From assembly GCA_025331435.1 (NCBI GenBank), contig JAIWNI010000022.1:124001-188000 (forward strand): a DNA stretch of 64,000 nt, written 5' to 3'. Each line of letters begins with the position of its first letter. The first letter of the stretch is position 1. Under the pieces are notes generated by a model. It had not been told where the DNA came from and searched no databases. It saw nothing but the letters and a program-made list of their open reading frames with translations. Source of the DNA: Choanephora cucurbitarum. Its lineage: Eukaryota; Mucoromycota; Mucoromycetes; Mucorales; Choanephoraceae. Positions 21,851-34,700 of this stretch are shown here, piece by piece. The position numbers were made by a program, and so were the translations under genes.

Positions 21851-23015
21851 TTACTTGAAACGCTTGAATTGATCGCGGTTAACTTCGAAGTATTGCTTCA
21901 AAGAGTGAGGGTTGCGTTCCAAAACTTTTTGAAGGTCCTCATGGTGTTGTTCAAGACATCCCTTGTTGGCCATGCGGAAGTATTCCATAATACAGCGGAT
22001 CTTGTGTTCGGTAATGAATTTATTAAGAGGGAAAGACCAATAGCCATCCTTGCCCTTCTTGAAGTCATTCTTCTCGTCAGGACGTTCTTGGAAGTTCTTG
22101 TCATCCTTAATCTTCATCATATACTTCATGAAATCATCTTCAGAAATTTCCTTGAAGTGCAACTCCTTGCAGTTCAAGCCGTGAGCAATTTCTTGGGTCA
22201 TCTGCTGAGTAGACATAGGTTGGTGCATAAAGTTGTACATGCGCTTGTTGAAAATTTCTTCACTAGAACCGGCTTGATGTTGTTGATGCTGGCGAACTCG
22301 TTCATGCTGCTTTTTAGCCAAGCAGTAAACACCTTCACAAATGTCGTTCAAGTCAACGCCAGACCACTTGGCATCCTTCTTAACGGGAAGACACATAACA
22401 TTCTCACTTTGCATTTGGGGAGCAAGATAATAGAACATTTGATAGAACATAGCACAACGAATGATACAATGCATTTTTTCTTGAAAGCATTCTTGAACCA
22501 TCTTTTCAATCTTATGGAACTCCATCATGTGGTGGAATTCAGAGGACTCAGAGCGTTCTTGCATACGATCAACACCAACGCTGATATATTATACAAAGTA
22601 AACAAGAAAACCAGTAATTAGTTGCAAAGGTAATTTATCAGCACTTCTATACTTACTAAGACATCATTGTCATATGTTCAACTTTCATCTTCTTAGCACA
22701 TTGCAAAAGACATTCAGCTTCCTTGAGTCTGTTACCAGAATACTCAGGAACAAGAAGACAGGCAGAGCAATCCTTGAGAGCCATCTGGAGTTTTTCTTCA
22801 TTCATGTAGTCAACCTCCATGATTTTACAGCCCATCTTTTCGAGTTTTGTGAGACCGTAACCAGAACGAGAGCGGCAAAGGATGCGAAGTTCTGGCTTTC
22901 CGCCTTGAGCATTAGATTCCCCACCAAAAAGAGCCATTGCAAAGCGGGAAGCGATAGCAAAACCAAGAAGAGAGTCGCCATTAGTGATGCAGCAAACTTG
23001 TTTTTCAGAAGACAT
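21851..23015 (-). CDS. NmrA-like atypical short-chain dehydrogenase-fold protein
   Basis: Two minus-strand exons, 23015-22657 and 22580-21851 (76 bp intron), encode 362 aa. The N-terminal half is a Rossmann fold of the NmrA-like type. It has a first beta strand and glycine turn (CCITNGDSLLGFAIASRFA), RILCRSRSGYGLTKLEKMG for the second strand, MEVDYMNEEKLQMALKDCSA, and later MTMMSYVGVDRM. The glycine motif is weak, so NAD(P) binding is uncertain; fungal NmrA itself binds NAD(P) and acts as a nitrogen-repression regulator. The C-terminal half is unusually rich in Met, Cys, His and Gln (MVQECFQEKMHCIIRCAMFY), with long charged helices and no recognised motif. Codon choice is biased to C-ending codons, hinting at good expression. 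The substrate or partner is unknown. Confidence 0.7.
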
Positions 23016-23298
23016 TTTTCAAAAAGATACTCCAACAAAAGAATAGATACAAAGGACGAGAAAGAAAAGAGAAATGTATGTGCCCTTTTTATATATGTTA
23101 TATGTAGTTTATCATCTTGATGGAAACAAGCTTGCTCTAGTATTTCACACAATACGTATTCTCATCGACTAGACAAATTGTTTGGTTGTTTATAGAAGAT
23201 ATAAACAGGTTCAAATTTTATCTAACTTCTTGTTTATTCATTACTTGATCTAGCTATATATACACATTTTCTTCTTTGTCGACTCAAATGATGATAAA

Positions 23299-23760
23299 TT
23301 AAGAAGCACGGCAGATAACTTCACCACCAACATTCTTTTCAATAGCCTCGTTGACTTCTAACACACCACGATTTGTATTGACAATGGCAATCTCTCCAGG
23401 TTGGAGGGGCTTAATAAACTGGGCTCTTCTACCATTGGTGATATTTTTAAGTTCATTCACAGTAAAGTAGACCTTTTTGGAAGGTTTGCTAACAAGATTC
23501 AAACGAGACAGAGCAGGTAAGTTTTCCTTGTACTTCAAATTAATCCAAATACGACGGGTGGCAACATTCTCGTTAGTGGTTGGGGTATAACTGTTGTCAG
23601 GTGCGATATGATCACCTCGAGTGACTGAGGTCAAAAATCCTTCTCGGTAAAGGATGTTGGAGATGGCCAAGTTCATCTTTGTTTCGGGTATCGCAATAGA
23701 CTGAAGTCGGGCACGAAAGCCGTTTTGAATTCTAGCGCAGAGATCGTGTACGCGAGGCAT
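23299..23760 (-). CDS. MRPS8: Mitochondrial small ribosomal subunit protein uS8m
   Basis: Intronless gene for the mitochondrial homologue of bacterial ribosomal protein S8, which binds the central domain of small-subunit rRNA. From MPRVHDLCARIQNGFRAR it runs 153 aa, close to the fungal family length. The S8 pattern is clear: an N-terminal helix with DLCARIQNG, then MNLAISNILYREGFL, and the C-terminal strand block ending NTNRGVLEVNEAIEKNVGGE, the S8 signature region. An ATG four codons upstream (23772) is in frame; 23760 is preferred because family members begin near that point. It diverges from SmB across 344 bp that includes a CCAAT box. The N-terminus is basic and could serve as a mitochondrial import signal. 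Confidence 0.9.
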   Translation of the reverse strand: MPRVHDLCARIQNGFRARLQSIAIPETKMNLAISNILYREGFLTSVTRGDHIAPDNSYTPTTNENVATRRIWINLKYKENLPALSRLNLVSKPSKKVYFTVNELKNITNGRRAQFIKPLQPGEIAIVNTNRGVLEVNEAIEKNVGGEVICRAS

Positions 23761-24104
23761 TATGTTATTCAAAAAGAAAACTTTAAATAAAATAAAGTAA
23801 TATAAAAAAGTAGAAAAGCTTTACAACGGGGGTAGGGATTTACCATTTTGGAGTATGGTTGGGGCACAGCCAATCAGAGGACAAAATGATGCATTCATAA
23901 GCCACCTAATACACTCCACTTTTTCGCTTACAGGCTATTTTGTGCTATAGTAAGGGAGAGGAGTGAATTGAACCAAAATTTGGACAATTCTATACACGCT
24001 ATTTTTCGTGTTTCTTTCTTCTAACTGTTTTTGAAGACTCTATTTATTTCATTTCACCTTCTCTACATTTATAGATTATTTAGAAAGAAACAAGAGCTAC
24101 AATC
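23761..24104. other. Divergent promoter region uS8m/SmB
   Basis: A 344 bp spacer between divergent starts. It contains CCAATCA at 23870-23876 within a locally GC-richer stretch, and pyrimidine-rich leaders on each side. No other gene is seen. Confidence 0.6.
23870..23876 (+). promoter_or_regulatory. CCAAT box between uS8m and SmB
   Basis: CCAATCA lies about 110 bp above the uS8m start and 235 bp above the SmB start. It matches the core site of the HAP/NF-Y complex, which often controls mitochondrial genes. Functional use is inferred. Confidence 0.4.
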
Positions 24105-25040
24105 ATGGTAAATGAAGGACGTGTCATTCTGATGACGAGTAACTTATCATTTTTTTGGGTTTATAGACGTCCAGAAGTTCAAAAATGTCGAATATAGTCA
24201 ACTATCGACTTCGAATCACATTATCAGACTCACGTATCTTGACGGGCCAGATGTTGGCTTTCGACAAACACATGAACCTCGTCTTGGCTGATTGTGAAGA
24301 ATTCCGCAAGATCAACAAAAACGCCAAAGACACTTCTGCTGCTAACCTTGAACAAAAGAGAACTTTGGGCCTCGTCATTCTCAGAGGCGAAACCATTGTC
24401 AGCATGAGTATTGATGGTCCTCCACCACCATCTGTGGATGACATCAAATCAAGAGTACCAGGATTAACAGCTGGTGCTGGTATTGGCCGAGTAAGTTCTA
24501 AAGCACAATTAGATTCTATTCATGAGTTGCTAAGGATTATTTCAACTAGCCTATGGGTCGTGGTTTGCCTGCTGCTCCCCCACCAATGGGCGCTCCTATG
24601 GCTGGTCTTTCTGGTCCTGTTCGTGGTGTCGGTGGCCCCGCTCCTGGCGTAAGTGTATTACTCTTGTATAACAGCATGTTCTCATATATATGAATACCTT
24701 TTCTTTTTTTGTATTTTTAGATGATGCAACCTAGACCCGGATACCAAGGAGCACCTGTCTCTTATGGTCGTCCTCCTATGCCTGGCCAAGGTATGCCTCC
24801 ACAAGGCTTCCGTCCTCCTCCTCCTGGTATGCCTCCAATGGGTTTCAGACCTCCTCCTGGTATGCCTCCACCAGGTTTCCGCCCTCCTAATATGGTATGA
24901 TAACTTAGTACATAGTTTTTTGTTGCTGAATTAACCTTTTTCTTTTATGATAGCCTCCTCAAGGTTTCCCAGGAGCTGGCAGAGGTGCACCACCACCAGG
25001 AATGTACCAACGACCTCCCCCACCTCCTCCTCCTCAATAA
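24105..25040 (+). CDS. SMB1: Spliceosomal Sm protein B (SmB/SmB')
   Basis: Core snRNP protein that joins the heptameric Sm ring on U1, U2, U4 and U5 snRNAs. Exons: 24105-24107, 24167-24490, 24550-24648, 24721-24894 and 24954-25040, giving 228 aa. The first coding exon is the ATG alone; splicing to 24167 yields MTSRSSKMSNIVNYRLRITL, matching the basic SmB N-terminus. Sm1 (DSRILTGQMLAFDKHMNLVL) and Sm2 (GLVILRGETIVSM) motifs are intact. The tail is Pro/Gly/Met/Arg-rich with repeats like GFRPPPPGMPP and a GRGLP segment, as in other SmB proteins, where such tails bind WW or GYF domains and carry methylated arginines. An internal ATG at 24185 could start a protein six residues shorter, so the upstream exon is inferred from the match to family N-termini and good splice signals. 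Confidence 0.93.
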
Positions 25041-25727
25041 ATTAATGCAGCATCATATCATGAAGCAGTCTCTATCTCATTTGCTTGTCTCATTTTTTCT
25101 TTTACTTAACATGGCTCAATAATAAATCCTTGCACATATACACCTTGTATAAGTAACAGCTTTTTGCTAGCATGTATGAATGCATATGCGTGTATTAGAT
25201 GCAGCATCAAAATAGTAAAGACGAATAATTTACTGGATTAGATGATTCGTGGTACACAGATGTATGGAATACAGTTTTTGAGAACAAGTAATTTTCATAC
25301 AGTTCCAACTATAAAACATTTATTATAAAGAAATTGATCGGTGTTGGAGAAATGAAAAGACGACAAGCAGAGAATGATATGCAAGTTGCCATAGTAAATA
25401 ATGGTTTGCACAAAAAGACAAAAGGAACTAGATGAATTATTTGCAGGCAAATTTAACAGTAAATAGGCTCATCTCGACTGCTTTGTAGATATTACAGTGC
25501 TTTTTCACAAAGTTATGCCAGAAGATAATTGCTTGACAGAATGCTACACAGACAAGCCAGATTGACGGGTAGATTATATCGCAATTTCTGGGGATATCCC
25601 TAGCTTTCTGTAAAAGCAGATTCATTTTGCATAAAGAGAAAGGATTTTTATACACGACTCAATATAAAAATTTATTCTATGTACGATTTTTTTGAGCAGT
25701 TTACTGTTACAATGCATTGTACATCTC
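25041..25727. other. Convergent intergenic region SmB/SZT2
   Basis: A 687 bp stretch between two convergent 3' ends. It is AT-rich, with AATAAA-like signals near 25118-25125 (SmB side). No gene or repeat is recognised. Confidence 0.55.
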
Positions 25728-28700
25728 CTATTTACCAACAATAACTCTCCACATGTAATAATAAAAGAGTTTTCCTAAATTAGACATCTGTTCTCGCTCA
25801 GCCCCTTCAAACACTGCTCTATCTGTTCTTTTTTCACGACTCACTAGCCATCCTTGAATATGCTTTTTGGAATCAACACGCAAATGAATCATGAAGTCCA
25901 TATATCTAACACCATATAGCAGCAAATGTCGACGACCACCTTCATAAAAGTCTTTGGAAGTGCTTCTAGTTGCGGCCTTGATTACATCAAATGCTTCATG
26001 CCAATCGAGATCCATTTTAAATACAGTAGCTACATTGTTGTCTGCTTCGGTAATATCAACACGGTCAAATTCGCTCATAAGCTGAACCAATCCAGGATGC
26101 TCAGAGGGTGACTTCAGATTCCTTCTTGAATCCAAGTCAGCTGCATATAGTTTGCCCCAATCATTAGCTCGCTTGCTTCTAATGATAACCTATAAGCACA
26201 ATATGATTAGAATTTCAGATATCGAAGGTTGCTTGTCAAATATAACTACAAAAAGTTATAAATATAACCTACTTCAGAAACAATATCGTCTATCTTGGAT
26301 CTTGCACCAGAAACAATGTCTGCCAATGTACAGTTTTGCTCGGGAAGTGAAATACCAGACAGATCCATAAAGTGTGAGTTGCCATCGCGATTGGACCAAC
26401 TAGATTTTGAAAGTGTTTCAGGTAAAACTTGACCAAGATAAACAACAAGTATGAAGTATTCTATAACAATACTCTTGTCGTCACTCGGTGTATTGTCTAC
26501 AGAACCCGCTGAGCAAATGACTAGTGTATATTTCCAGTTAGAGCCTGTAGATGATTTAGCGTCAAAGGATAAATCATAACTAGAAATTGAGACACCAGAG
26601 TAGCGATTGCATGAAGGAATGTTTGACAGACCATGGCGTGGAGCATTTTTGAAGAGATTTCCATAGAATGACTTGGATTGAATATCTTCTGTTTCAAATC
26701 TGTAAAATCCATGAATCAAACGATTCTTTGAGTAAGGCGAAGGCTGTTTGTTTTCTACTGCAGAGCGGCGTATAAAGGATAAGATCTCAACTTCGGCAGG
26801 TACCTTGTCTGTATCATCCAACATTTCTTGCATATAGCGCAACTGAAAATCGTACACGAACGAGTTTATATGAATCATTTGCTTGAATTGACCAGAATTT
26901 TCTTCAAACTTTCTGAGGTTATCACGCTTTTTTGATCTTGATTCCATACGGAAGCGATTGTAATCTAAACGACCATACTGTCTATGTAAGCTGTACAGTG
27001 TGACGCAAACAAACACGCTTGTTAGACGTATTTCGCAAATAATAGATCCACTTTCAAATACTCGAAGCAAGTACATAGATGGGCACTCCGTCACACTCTG
27101 TTTTCCAAAACTAAACCTCGAAGTTTGGAATACTGTTTCGTTACTATCTCTTATACCTTCTCCTTTTGCAAAATCAATCAACTGCATATCAGCACCTTCC
27201 AGATACTTGGCATACTCAGTTATGAGAGTACGAGCCATCGCTTGAAACCAGTCTACCACAAGTGCCCTTAAGTTAGATTCTTCAGGTAAATTTGACCAGT
27301 CCTTTTCAAGATCGCAAAAAACAATAGGAGTTCTACAGAAATGAAGTATGCGAGAAGAGCGCATGATGGTAGAAACTTCAGGCCGGGACAACCTTTCTGT
27401 ATTCTTTGAGGCATCTGCCTGAGGATCGCCATATCTTTTTCGCCATTTAAGATAAACCTTGAGAGCTTTTCGGTGAGCAGATTGTACTTTCGCTCTTCGC
27501 AAGAAAGTTTCGAGAAAGGGTTGGCCGTGGCGGCGCAGGATATCAAAATCTTTACTACGAACAGTATTAGCAACTGATTCAGTAATAGTGTTCATCAGAG
27601 CACAATCTAGCTCCGTGCTTCGAATAAGTGATCGTTGAAGAATGCGATCCACTTGTTTTTCTTGTTCTATGTGGCGATGGATTAAGCTGTTTGTATTTCC
27701 CTGCTTTGTGATCGATGTATTTGAGTCAAGCTCGCCTCGAGATGGTGCAAATGTAGGAAAGGCAATCATATCCTTGAAGTCAAGTATACTTGCTGGCACA
27801 GGACTAGAACTGTTAGCAGTATTTGCATTCGCATTTCTTCTTATAGGATTTGGTGTGCGAGGATTAGATGCCACATCGGATTTGTTCACAGTTTCATGTT
27901 GCTTGGTGGGCTTTTTGGTTGAATTGGGAGAAGTTAGATGGATATGCGGCGTGGGAGCAGAATGAGCGGTACCTGTTGAAAGAAAGCTACTAGACAAAAG
28001 CTTTGTGGGACTCAACAATGATGCAGATTCATATTTCTCTATAGTTGATTTAATAGGCTGTACATGATGGAAGAGACCCATTTTTTGATGCAGAATGTTA
28101 GTCATGATATCATTGCGAGCTTCTTGACGATTTGCTATACGAAAAGTGCCTTCAAATAGATACTCAGACGACGATTCGGACCAGTTGTATGTATAGATAC
28201 AGAGCCTATGAACATCAAGTGTCATAATCAAAAAACAGTGCTTCCCAGCATCCACTTGAGGCCGATATCGATTTGTTATTCCCGAATTAGAAAGAGCGCT
28301 TGATGCTCTGGATTGATCTTGCACGTCTGATTTAAGACGTCTTTGGTAACTTCCCCCTTCAGTTATTGCAGATTCGCCAGAGCTTCTTCTAGATCTAGCT
28401 CTTAGAGTTTCAGTGTCACTAACAGTACTTGGCCGTCGGTCATTTCTAAGAGATTGTGATACACTTCCGAGTTTTTCAACAAATTCATCTAAACCACTGA
28501 TGGCCACAAGACGAATATTACTTTGAAGCTTTTGGCGTTGACGATATTGAAAACCACGGTAGAGCTCCCATTTCCCACTATTATCGAGCTTGCTTTCATC
28601 TTCACCCCAAACAGAAGTGCTAAGCGATGTCCATGCAACCGTAGGTGCTAGTGAAGGATCGATTTTGCGAAGTTCAACATCAAGATAATGCATCAGATCA

Positions 28701-31700
28701 TCCATACACCAGGGGTTCGTCTGTATGGCTCTGTCCATACAGAAGACAGTAGGGCTTTTTAGTTCAGTGGACTTCTTGAGAATGTACAAAACGGATTCAA
28801 TGAACTTCTTTCGAACAACTGTGCCTAATCGACCTTCGTTTTTACTTGAAACAGCTTTTTGCAATGCACCATCTAGGGATAAAGCAACGCCAAGATCTAT
28901 TGTTACTGTTTTCTCAACAAAGTAATCACATAGACTTTGCTTGTAACATTCATAAACATGTTGCATCAATGCATCTCCATCTACACTTCCTGTAACCCAT
29001 ATATCAATCCATATATGATAATGAGTTGATCCTGTTGTTGCCTCTCTAAAATCTTCTTCAAGACAACCATGGATAACTGCTGGATCGAAATTAGCACCAA
29101 TCTTGCTATTGTCTTTTATCGAAGTAACTGGGTTTCCTGATTCATCGAGCAAAGTAAGGCAAATACCTGCAATACCCTGCCCAGCTGATAGTTCAAGTGA
29201 CGTTGAAGAGCCAGGTAAACGTTTTGTACAATTGTAGTAAAAGCAATAAGATCCTGGAGGGATTTCTTTTGTTGCTTCGATTTGTCTATATAGAATTTGA
29301 ATCAGAATATTCAGCTCTTTAGTAAATATGTATATTTGTTACTAACTTTCTTGGTCTTTGTCTTTGTATTTCCTGAATTGCAAACGACTTTTCTGCAAAA
29401 AATATGTCATTGTAGTAGTTTTCTATTATGTGACGAACATTTGGTCCTGTCAAAAAACGAATATTGTCCGCTGTTAGAGACTGCCCAAAATATTGCATTA
29501 GTGTATATGGGCTGTTGACTAGGTTTGGGACACGGAAGATCTCTCTTCTTGTAGGATTTCGTGAGGTAGGCAAAATGAATTGTACATCCTATTTGATGGC
29601 CAAAACAAATGTAGTTAAAGCTTCTGTTTCGTTTACATTGTTCGCGACTTACCGCCAATGTAGGTTTTGATGTTGCATTCCTAGAAAAGAAGTGCTGTAC
29701 TTCGTTCAAGGTAATTTGAGAAACCAGTCTGTTTTCAATCATGTTCACAAATTCTTTTTCGACCCATGAAGGTAAGCTCATGCCAAAAACTTGCAGCACA
29801 AGTTGTCTTCTGTCACTAGCAGCTGCTCTGTTACTGCTTACACCGCGAGAGCGAGGTGATGTTGAAGTTGTCTTGTATGCATCTCGCTTAGAAGTTGTTT
29901 CAATTGGTGTGCTTAATCCAACAAGTGTCTGTACATCATCCTCTGTGTTCTTCCCAGAAAGAGTATTTACTGGAGATCCGTATATAGTGTTAGGGGATCC
30001 TTCGGAATTATCATCCAACACTTCCTCGTATATTTTGCAGTAGACAATAGATCCATCTCTTTCAATTACAAACATGTTTGGTCTGTTCATTATAGTGAAC
30101 AGACGCAAAGCATCTGTTGTAAGGAACTTCAGAGCAACGTTAGGCTGTAAGCGCCAATGCAAAGGAAAGCGCTTGGTGTAAACAAGAGGGCAAGCAAATT
30201 GTCCTGGCAGAAATTTGACAGCGTCATGATTGCCCCTTTCAGAGAAATCTTTTGGCTGCCCGCTTATGTTTTCATCCTCGGAATCAGACTCATCAGAATG
30301 CATCAGTTCGCTTTGATCTGGGCTAGGCGCTTCTAGATATTTGCTGCATATACGTGTCTCTTGTAGATAATTCAAAAGCATTAATCTGTTCGTCCTCTCT
30401 TGAATTGTGTTGATCTTTTCTCGAATAGGATTTAGTATATCTAGACTTGAACTTAGTGATTGTAGTTTAGAGAAGAAATAAACTTCAACATAATTTTCTT
30501 GTGGAACAAGTATCAACCAGTAAAGAGGCCTTTCTGACAATGGTGTGTCTGGCTCATCGCTTAAAGACGTCTCTATTTCATCGTTTCTTGGATGAGTGAG
30601 ACTGATACCTAATCCATCGCAAAACTCATCATCTACTGAAGTCAATGAAGGATCAAAGCGTTCCGCTTCGCTTGCCATTGGTGACACATCTAGAACAATT
30701 GGGGACGCATTGTTTGAATAAGAACCTTCTTCACTCATGTTATAAACCGAATCTTGAGAGACATAGAAGAAATCTTCAAGTCGTCTTAATCGATATTTTC
30801 GGTTAGCTTGGCGACAACAATCCTTTTCAAGTTCGTTCATAAATGTATCTCTGCTTTCACCATGATCCTTGACAAAATGAAATGGCACTTTGAATGATGT
30901 CTGGAATCCAGTGTTAACATTCATCATATTCAATTGATATTGAACATATTTTAAAATGTAAAGTGTGATCTTTGGTGTCTTCAACAAGCCATGGACCGTC
31001 TCTTCTCTGAGCAAGGCGTTTAACTTTGCATCTGTTTCTGCCAGAGCTAGTCTCTGATCCTGTGTAAGTGACGAAAAGCATTCAGGCTGTGATTGCATGG
31101 ATTGAATAAGTGGGCTGTTTTGTTATGCATCAAAATTTATCAAAAAGTATGGTTAGTATTGATATTAACGTGCTGTTGTTAGTAAGCTTACTCGTTATCA
31201 TTGTCAAAAAAGCTTTCAGGAATCATATAATTGTCAGCATCAGACCGGGATAAATTCAAACAGACTATTTGCAAGTAGGCGTTTGGCCCGTTGCTTGAAG
31301 AAGGAAACATCTGGTTGTGATTTGTATTCGCATTCTCAAAGTCAAGACCGGCTTCTTCTTGCGTCTGTTCAAGAGAAGTAGGCAGAGATGATATAGGAAA
31401 AATCTTGTCATTGCTTTCTGCAGAGTCAGTTTTATATCTTGCAAAGAGCCTGATCAAGAAGGGCGACTGAGAGTGAGCCACAAGATCTACTATACGAGAA
31501 ACTTTTTCATCCATTGACATATTTTCTTGAGACACTTCAAACCCATATCTCTTGAAGGGTGGCTTATAGTAATAAAGGTTTGAGATTGTACCATTTGTTG
31601 TCTTTACAGGCTCAAAATACTGACTTAAGATAACGCTAAACCTGGACTGTACTTCTGCTTCTTGTATGTCACTAAAGCGCAGAATAGCAGGAAGTTAAAG

Positions 31701-34700
31701 ATCTATTCAAGTGAAGAAAGCAAAAGACTTACCATTGCAAAGATGCACTACTCTGCATCATCATTGTGTTGAGAAATTCCGTCATGTCAATTTCTATGGA
31801 TGATTCATTACATACTTCAAGTGCCTTGTTTAAATCGTCGTCATCCACCATAAATCCTCTCATTAGGCAGGCGTAAAAAGATTTCAAAAAGCTTATAGAG
31901 TAGTGCTTTACTACATCTTGAGCAACACGCAAGACCCTATCTGTAAGTTGAGCATGAGGCTGGCAGGTGTTGTATTTTCCCTTGTAAATCTCAGGTCTTA
32001 GCATAACACCAAGTCCATCTGATTCATGAATAAGATATTTGATTGGTTCGATAATGATTTTATCTGGACCATCTGTTGCCTTCTTGATTCTGTTAGGATT
32101 TGATTCCTCTAAAGGACTTTGAAAGAGTAGCTCATTCTTAGAGGGTCTTCTTGGTTTTTGTCGTGTGCATTCAAACATAAAAATATCAACAAAGTTGCAG
32201 CTTTCGTTTGTCGAGGTAGAACATAGCCGTGTGTCTTGTTGCAGCCTGAGCAAGCCATTCGAAATGGATTCTAAACTTGGTAACAGAACAATAACAAATG
32301 ATCTGGGATCAAACGTCTTAACGAAACACCGGCTCTTCTTCAGGTCGCTTGCTTCCACACTAAACAACCGACTTGGTCCTGAAACGGATTGCAATGCTTT
32401 TCTCAAATCTTGCCAGAAACAAGCGCCTATGTCGTGATAAGAGAGTAGAGCTTCACCACTGGAAGCACTATCCAACGATCTCTCAACAAAATAATGTAAC
32501 AACGCATAATTTTGTAAAGCAATATCCAACTTAGCAATTGTCTCCTTGTTTTGATTGAGCAACGAGTCGGGCTTGAAGTCGAACAGTTTTTGAGGCCCAA
32601 TATTAACAGAGGCTGCATCGCTACTAGATCCTATACTGATGCCTGCATGAGTATGACGACGGAGGTAGCGTTGAGCTTTTGCTTGAGGTATATATTTGTT
32701 TTTGATGGTTGGTGTTGTACTTCCTGAAATATCGCTTCCTCCACCGTTTTTGTCGTCAAAATGAGACGAAAGCTGCTTAAGTTTAATTTGTTGCTGTTGC
32801 TGTTGTTGTTGCTGCTGTTGTTGCAATGTTTGTTGTTGTTTTGTTAGAGGTAAAAACACCATTTTGTACTGAGGCGAATGAAAAGATGCCACGACAAACT
32901 TGTTGGACTTCAAAACAGCCCCGACATCAAAAAGCTTAGGAAGAGACATAATCACAGTACTGTCTTCAATCGTCTGTGTTGTTTGAGTTCCTCTTCGTTT
33001 ACCTTTCAGGTCAATTGTCTTTTTTGAACGTCCAGCAGCATGCATTTGGTCAAAAGTCACCAATTGAGAAATAGTCTTTTTGTCAGGTTCAAGAGTCCAT
33101 TGCTTTACAATTTCATACTGATCTGATTCAAAACTACCGCTTGGTTCGATCCACAACTCTGTCGTGATGTTGCCGGTAGTTGAGTCCTTCCAAACAAAAT
33201 ACTGTAATGCACATACAAATGACTCTTTGCCTCTGCGGCCTGGTAAAGATATCTCCTGATAAAACTGGGTGCTGTCAGGTCTTGGCGATACGAGCTGATA
33301 TCCCTGTTTCGTTAAGATACAATGTTAACAATTGCAACAAAAAAAGTAAAGACAATGTATATTTCACCTGATCTAACCTTGCTTGGCACAAAAATTGAAA
33401 AGCCAAATCGTGAATCGGCATCATTCTGTGCTCTCTATGATATGCATCCTGACTGATATCTGTTTGCCAGCACCAAGTCATATGCTTGAGATAATCGCGA
33501 ACAATATATTCACTTGTTAACCACATGGCTACAGGAAGATACCATGCTTTTGTGCGACTTTGATTCTCGGTAAGATTCCCCAATGATTTCTCAGCATAGC
33601 CGCCATTATCTTTTGCAACAGAAGGATCAGCAAAGTGCTTAGGATCGCGCATCAGAAGACTGGAGAATGGTCTTTTGCACAGCATATTACAAGGCGACTT
33701 CGTTCTTTTGTCGGTTTCGAGTAGATGCCTTAAATATTCCACAGCTCTTCTCCGAGAAGAGATTTCAACATTGAAGAAGAGCAAGCGAAGGGTAATCAGG
33801 CGTCCATACTCATGTCTAACTCTAAGCTCGCAAAACGAAGGAGGGAATGAAAGCGACGCTGAGAAATAATCTTTGACTTGTTCGTCAGTAGTGGTTATAG
33901 GGCTAGAACTTAATTTATGCATCATTTTGACAAACGTCCCATCTTGCGCTTCAAAGTCTGCCCATTCTTGTATAACTTCCTTGACACTATTTAGCATGCT
34001 TAAAATATCCTGCTCGACATTGAACACAAACTCTTGGTTGTACAAAGATGTAAGCTTGGGTGCCATATATGGTGAAATATCTCCTACTAAAAGGTCAATG
34101 CAGCCAGGATCATACCAGCATCTTGTTCTAGCGCGCGCCTCTGAAGAATTAATACGTTCCCAGAAATTCTTAAACGAATCAACAAAAGCAAATTTGCGCT
34201 GCGTCAATACGGTACGATTTGACATTGTATTTGCATTCTTGTTTTCAGAGCGAAAGGATGTTGATAGAACAGATGAAGAGTTAGAGTCTGCGCCGTTACT
34301 AGAAGCGAGTCCCATCCAGAATTTGCTTGGAAATGCTATCATTGTTTTCAATACTTCATCCCCTTCATAGATGTCTGTTAAATAAGATTTCAACCTTTCA
34401 ATTTTCGAATGAAGTGGGGTTGTATAGGCATCTCCGATATGTGTTGAGCCTGTCACAACTCCCATCATTTGTGCCCTTCTTCTAAAGACATCCCAATTTT
34501 GCAACATGTGTGCAAAGCCAGCATCAGTTCGAACATAGATCTCTGCTCTAGGAGCCTTTGCTCGAGAAAAAATACCACTTGACATCAAAATGTCTTCGCT
34601 TTTGTAATTGTTCGTTGAATTTCCAATGATCGTTGGTAGCCATGTTGCTCTGATTCGAAACTCTATTGATACATTAGGTTGCCAACGCATAATCATCACA

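Noticed and set aside
21869..22621. 250-codon plus-strand open frame
   Set aside because: It lies antisense to the NmrA-like exon, whose Rossmann motifs and splice fit are clear; the long antisense frame reflects its biased codon use.
25437..25655. Minus-strand 72-codon open frame downstream of SZT2
   Set aside because: No family similarity and placed in the convergent 3' flank; probably chance.
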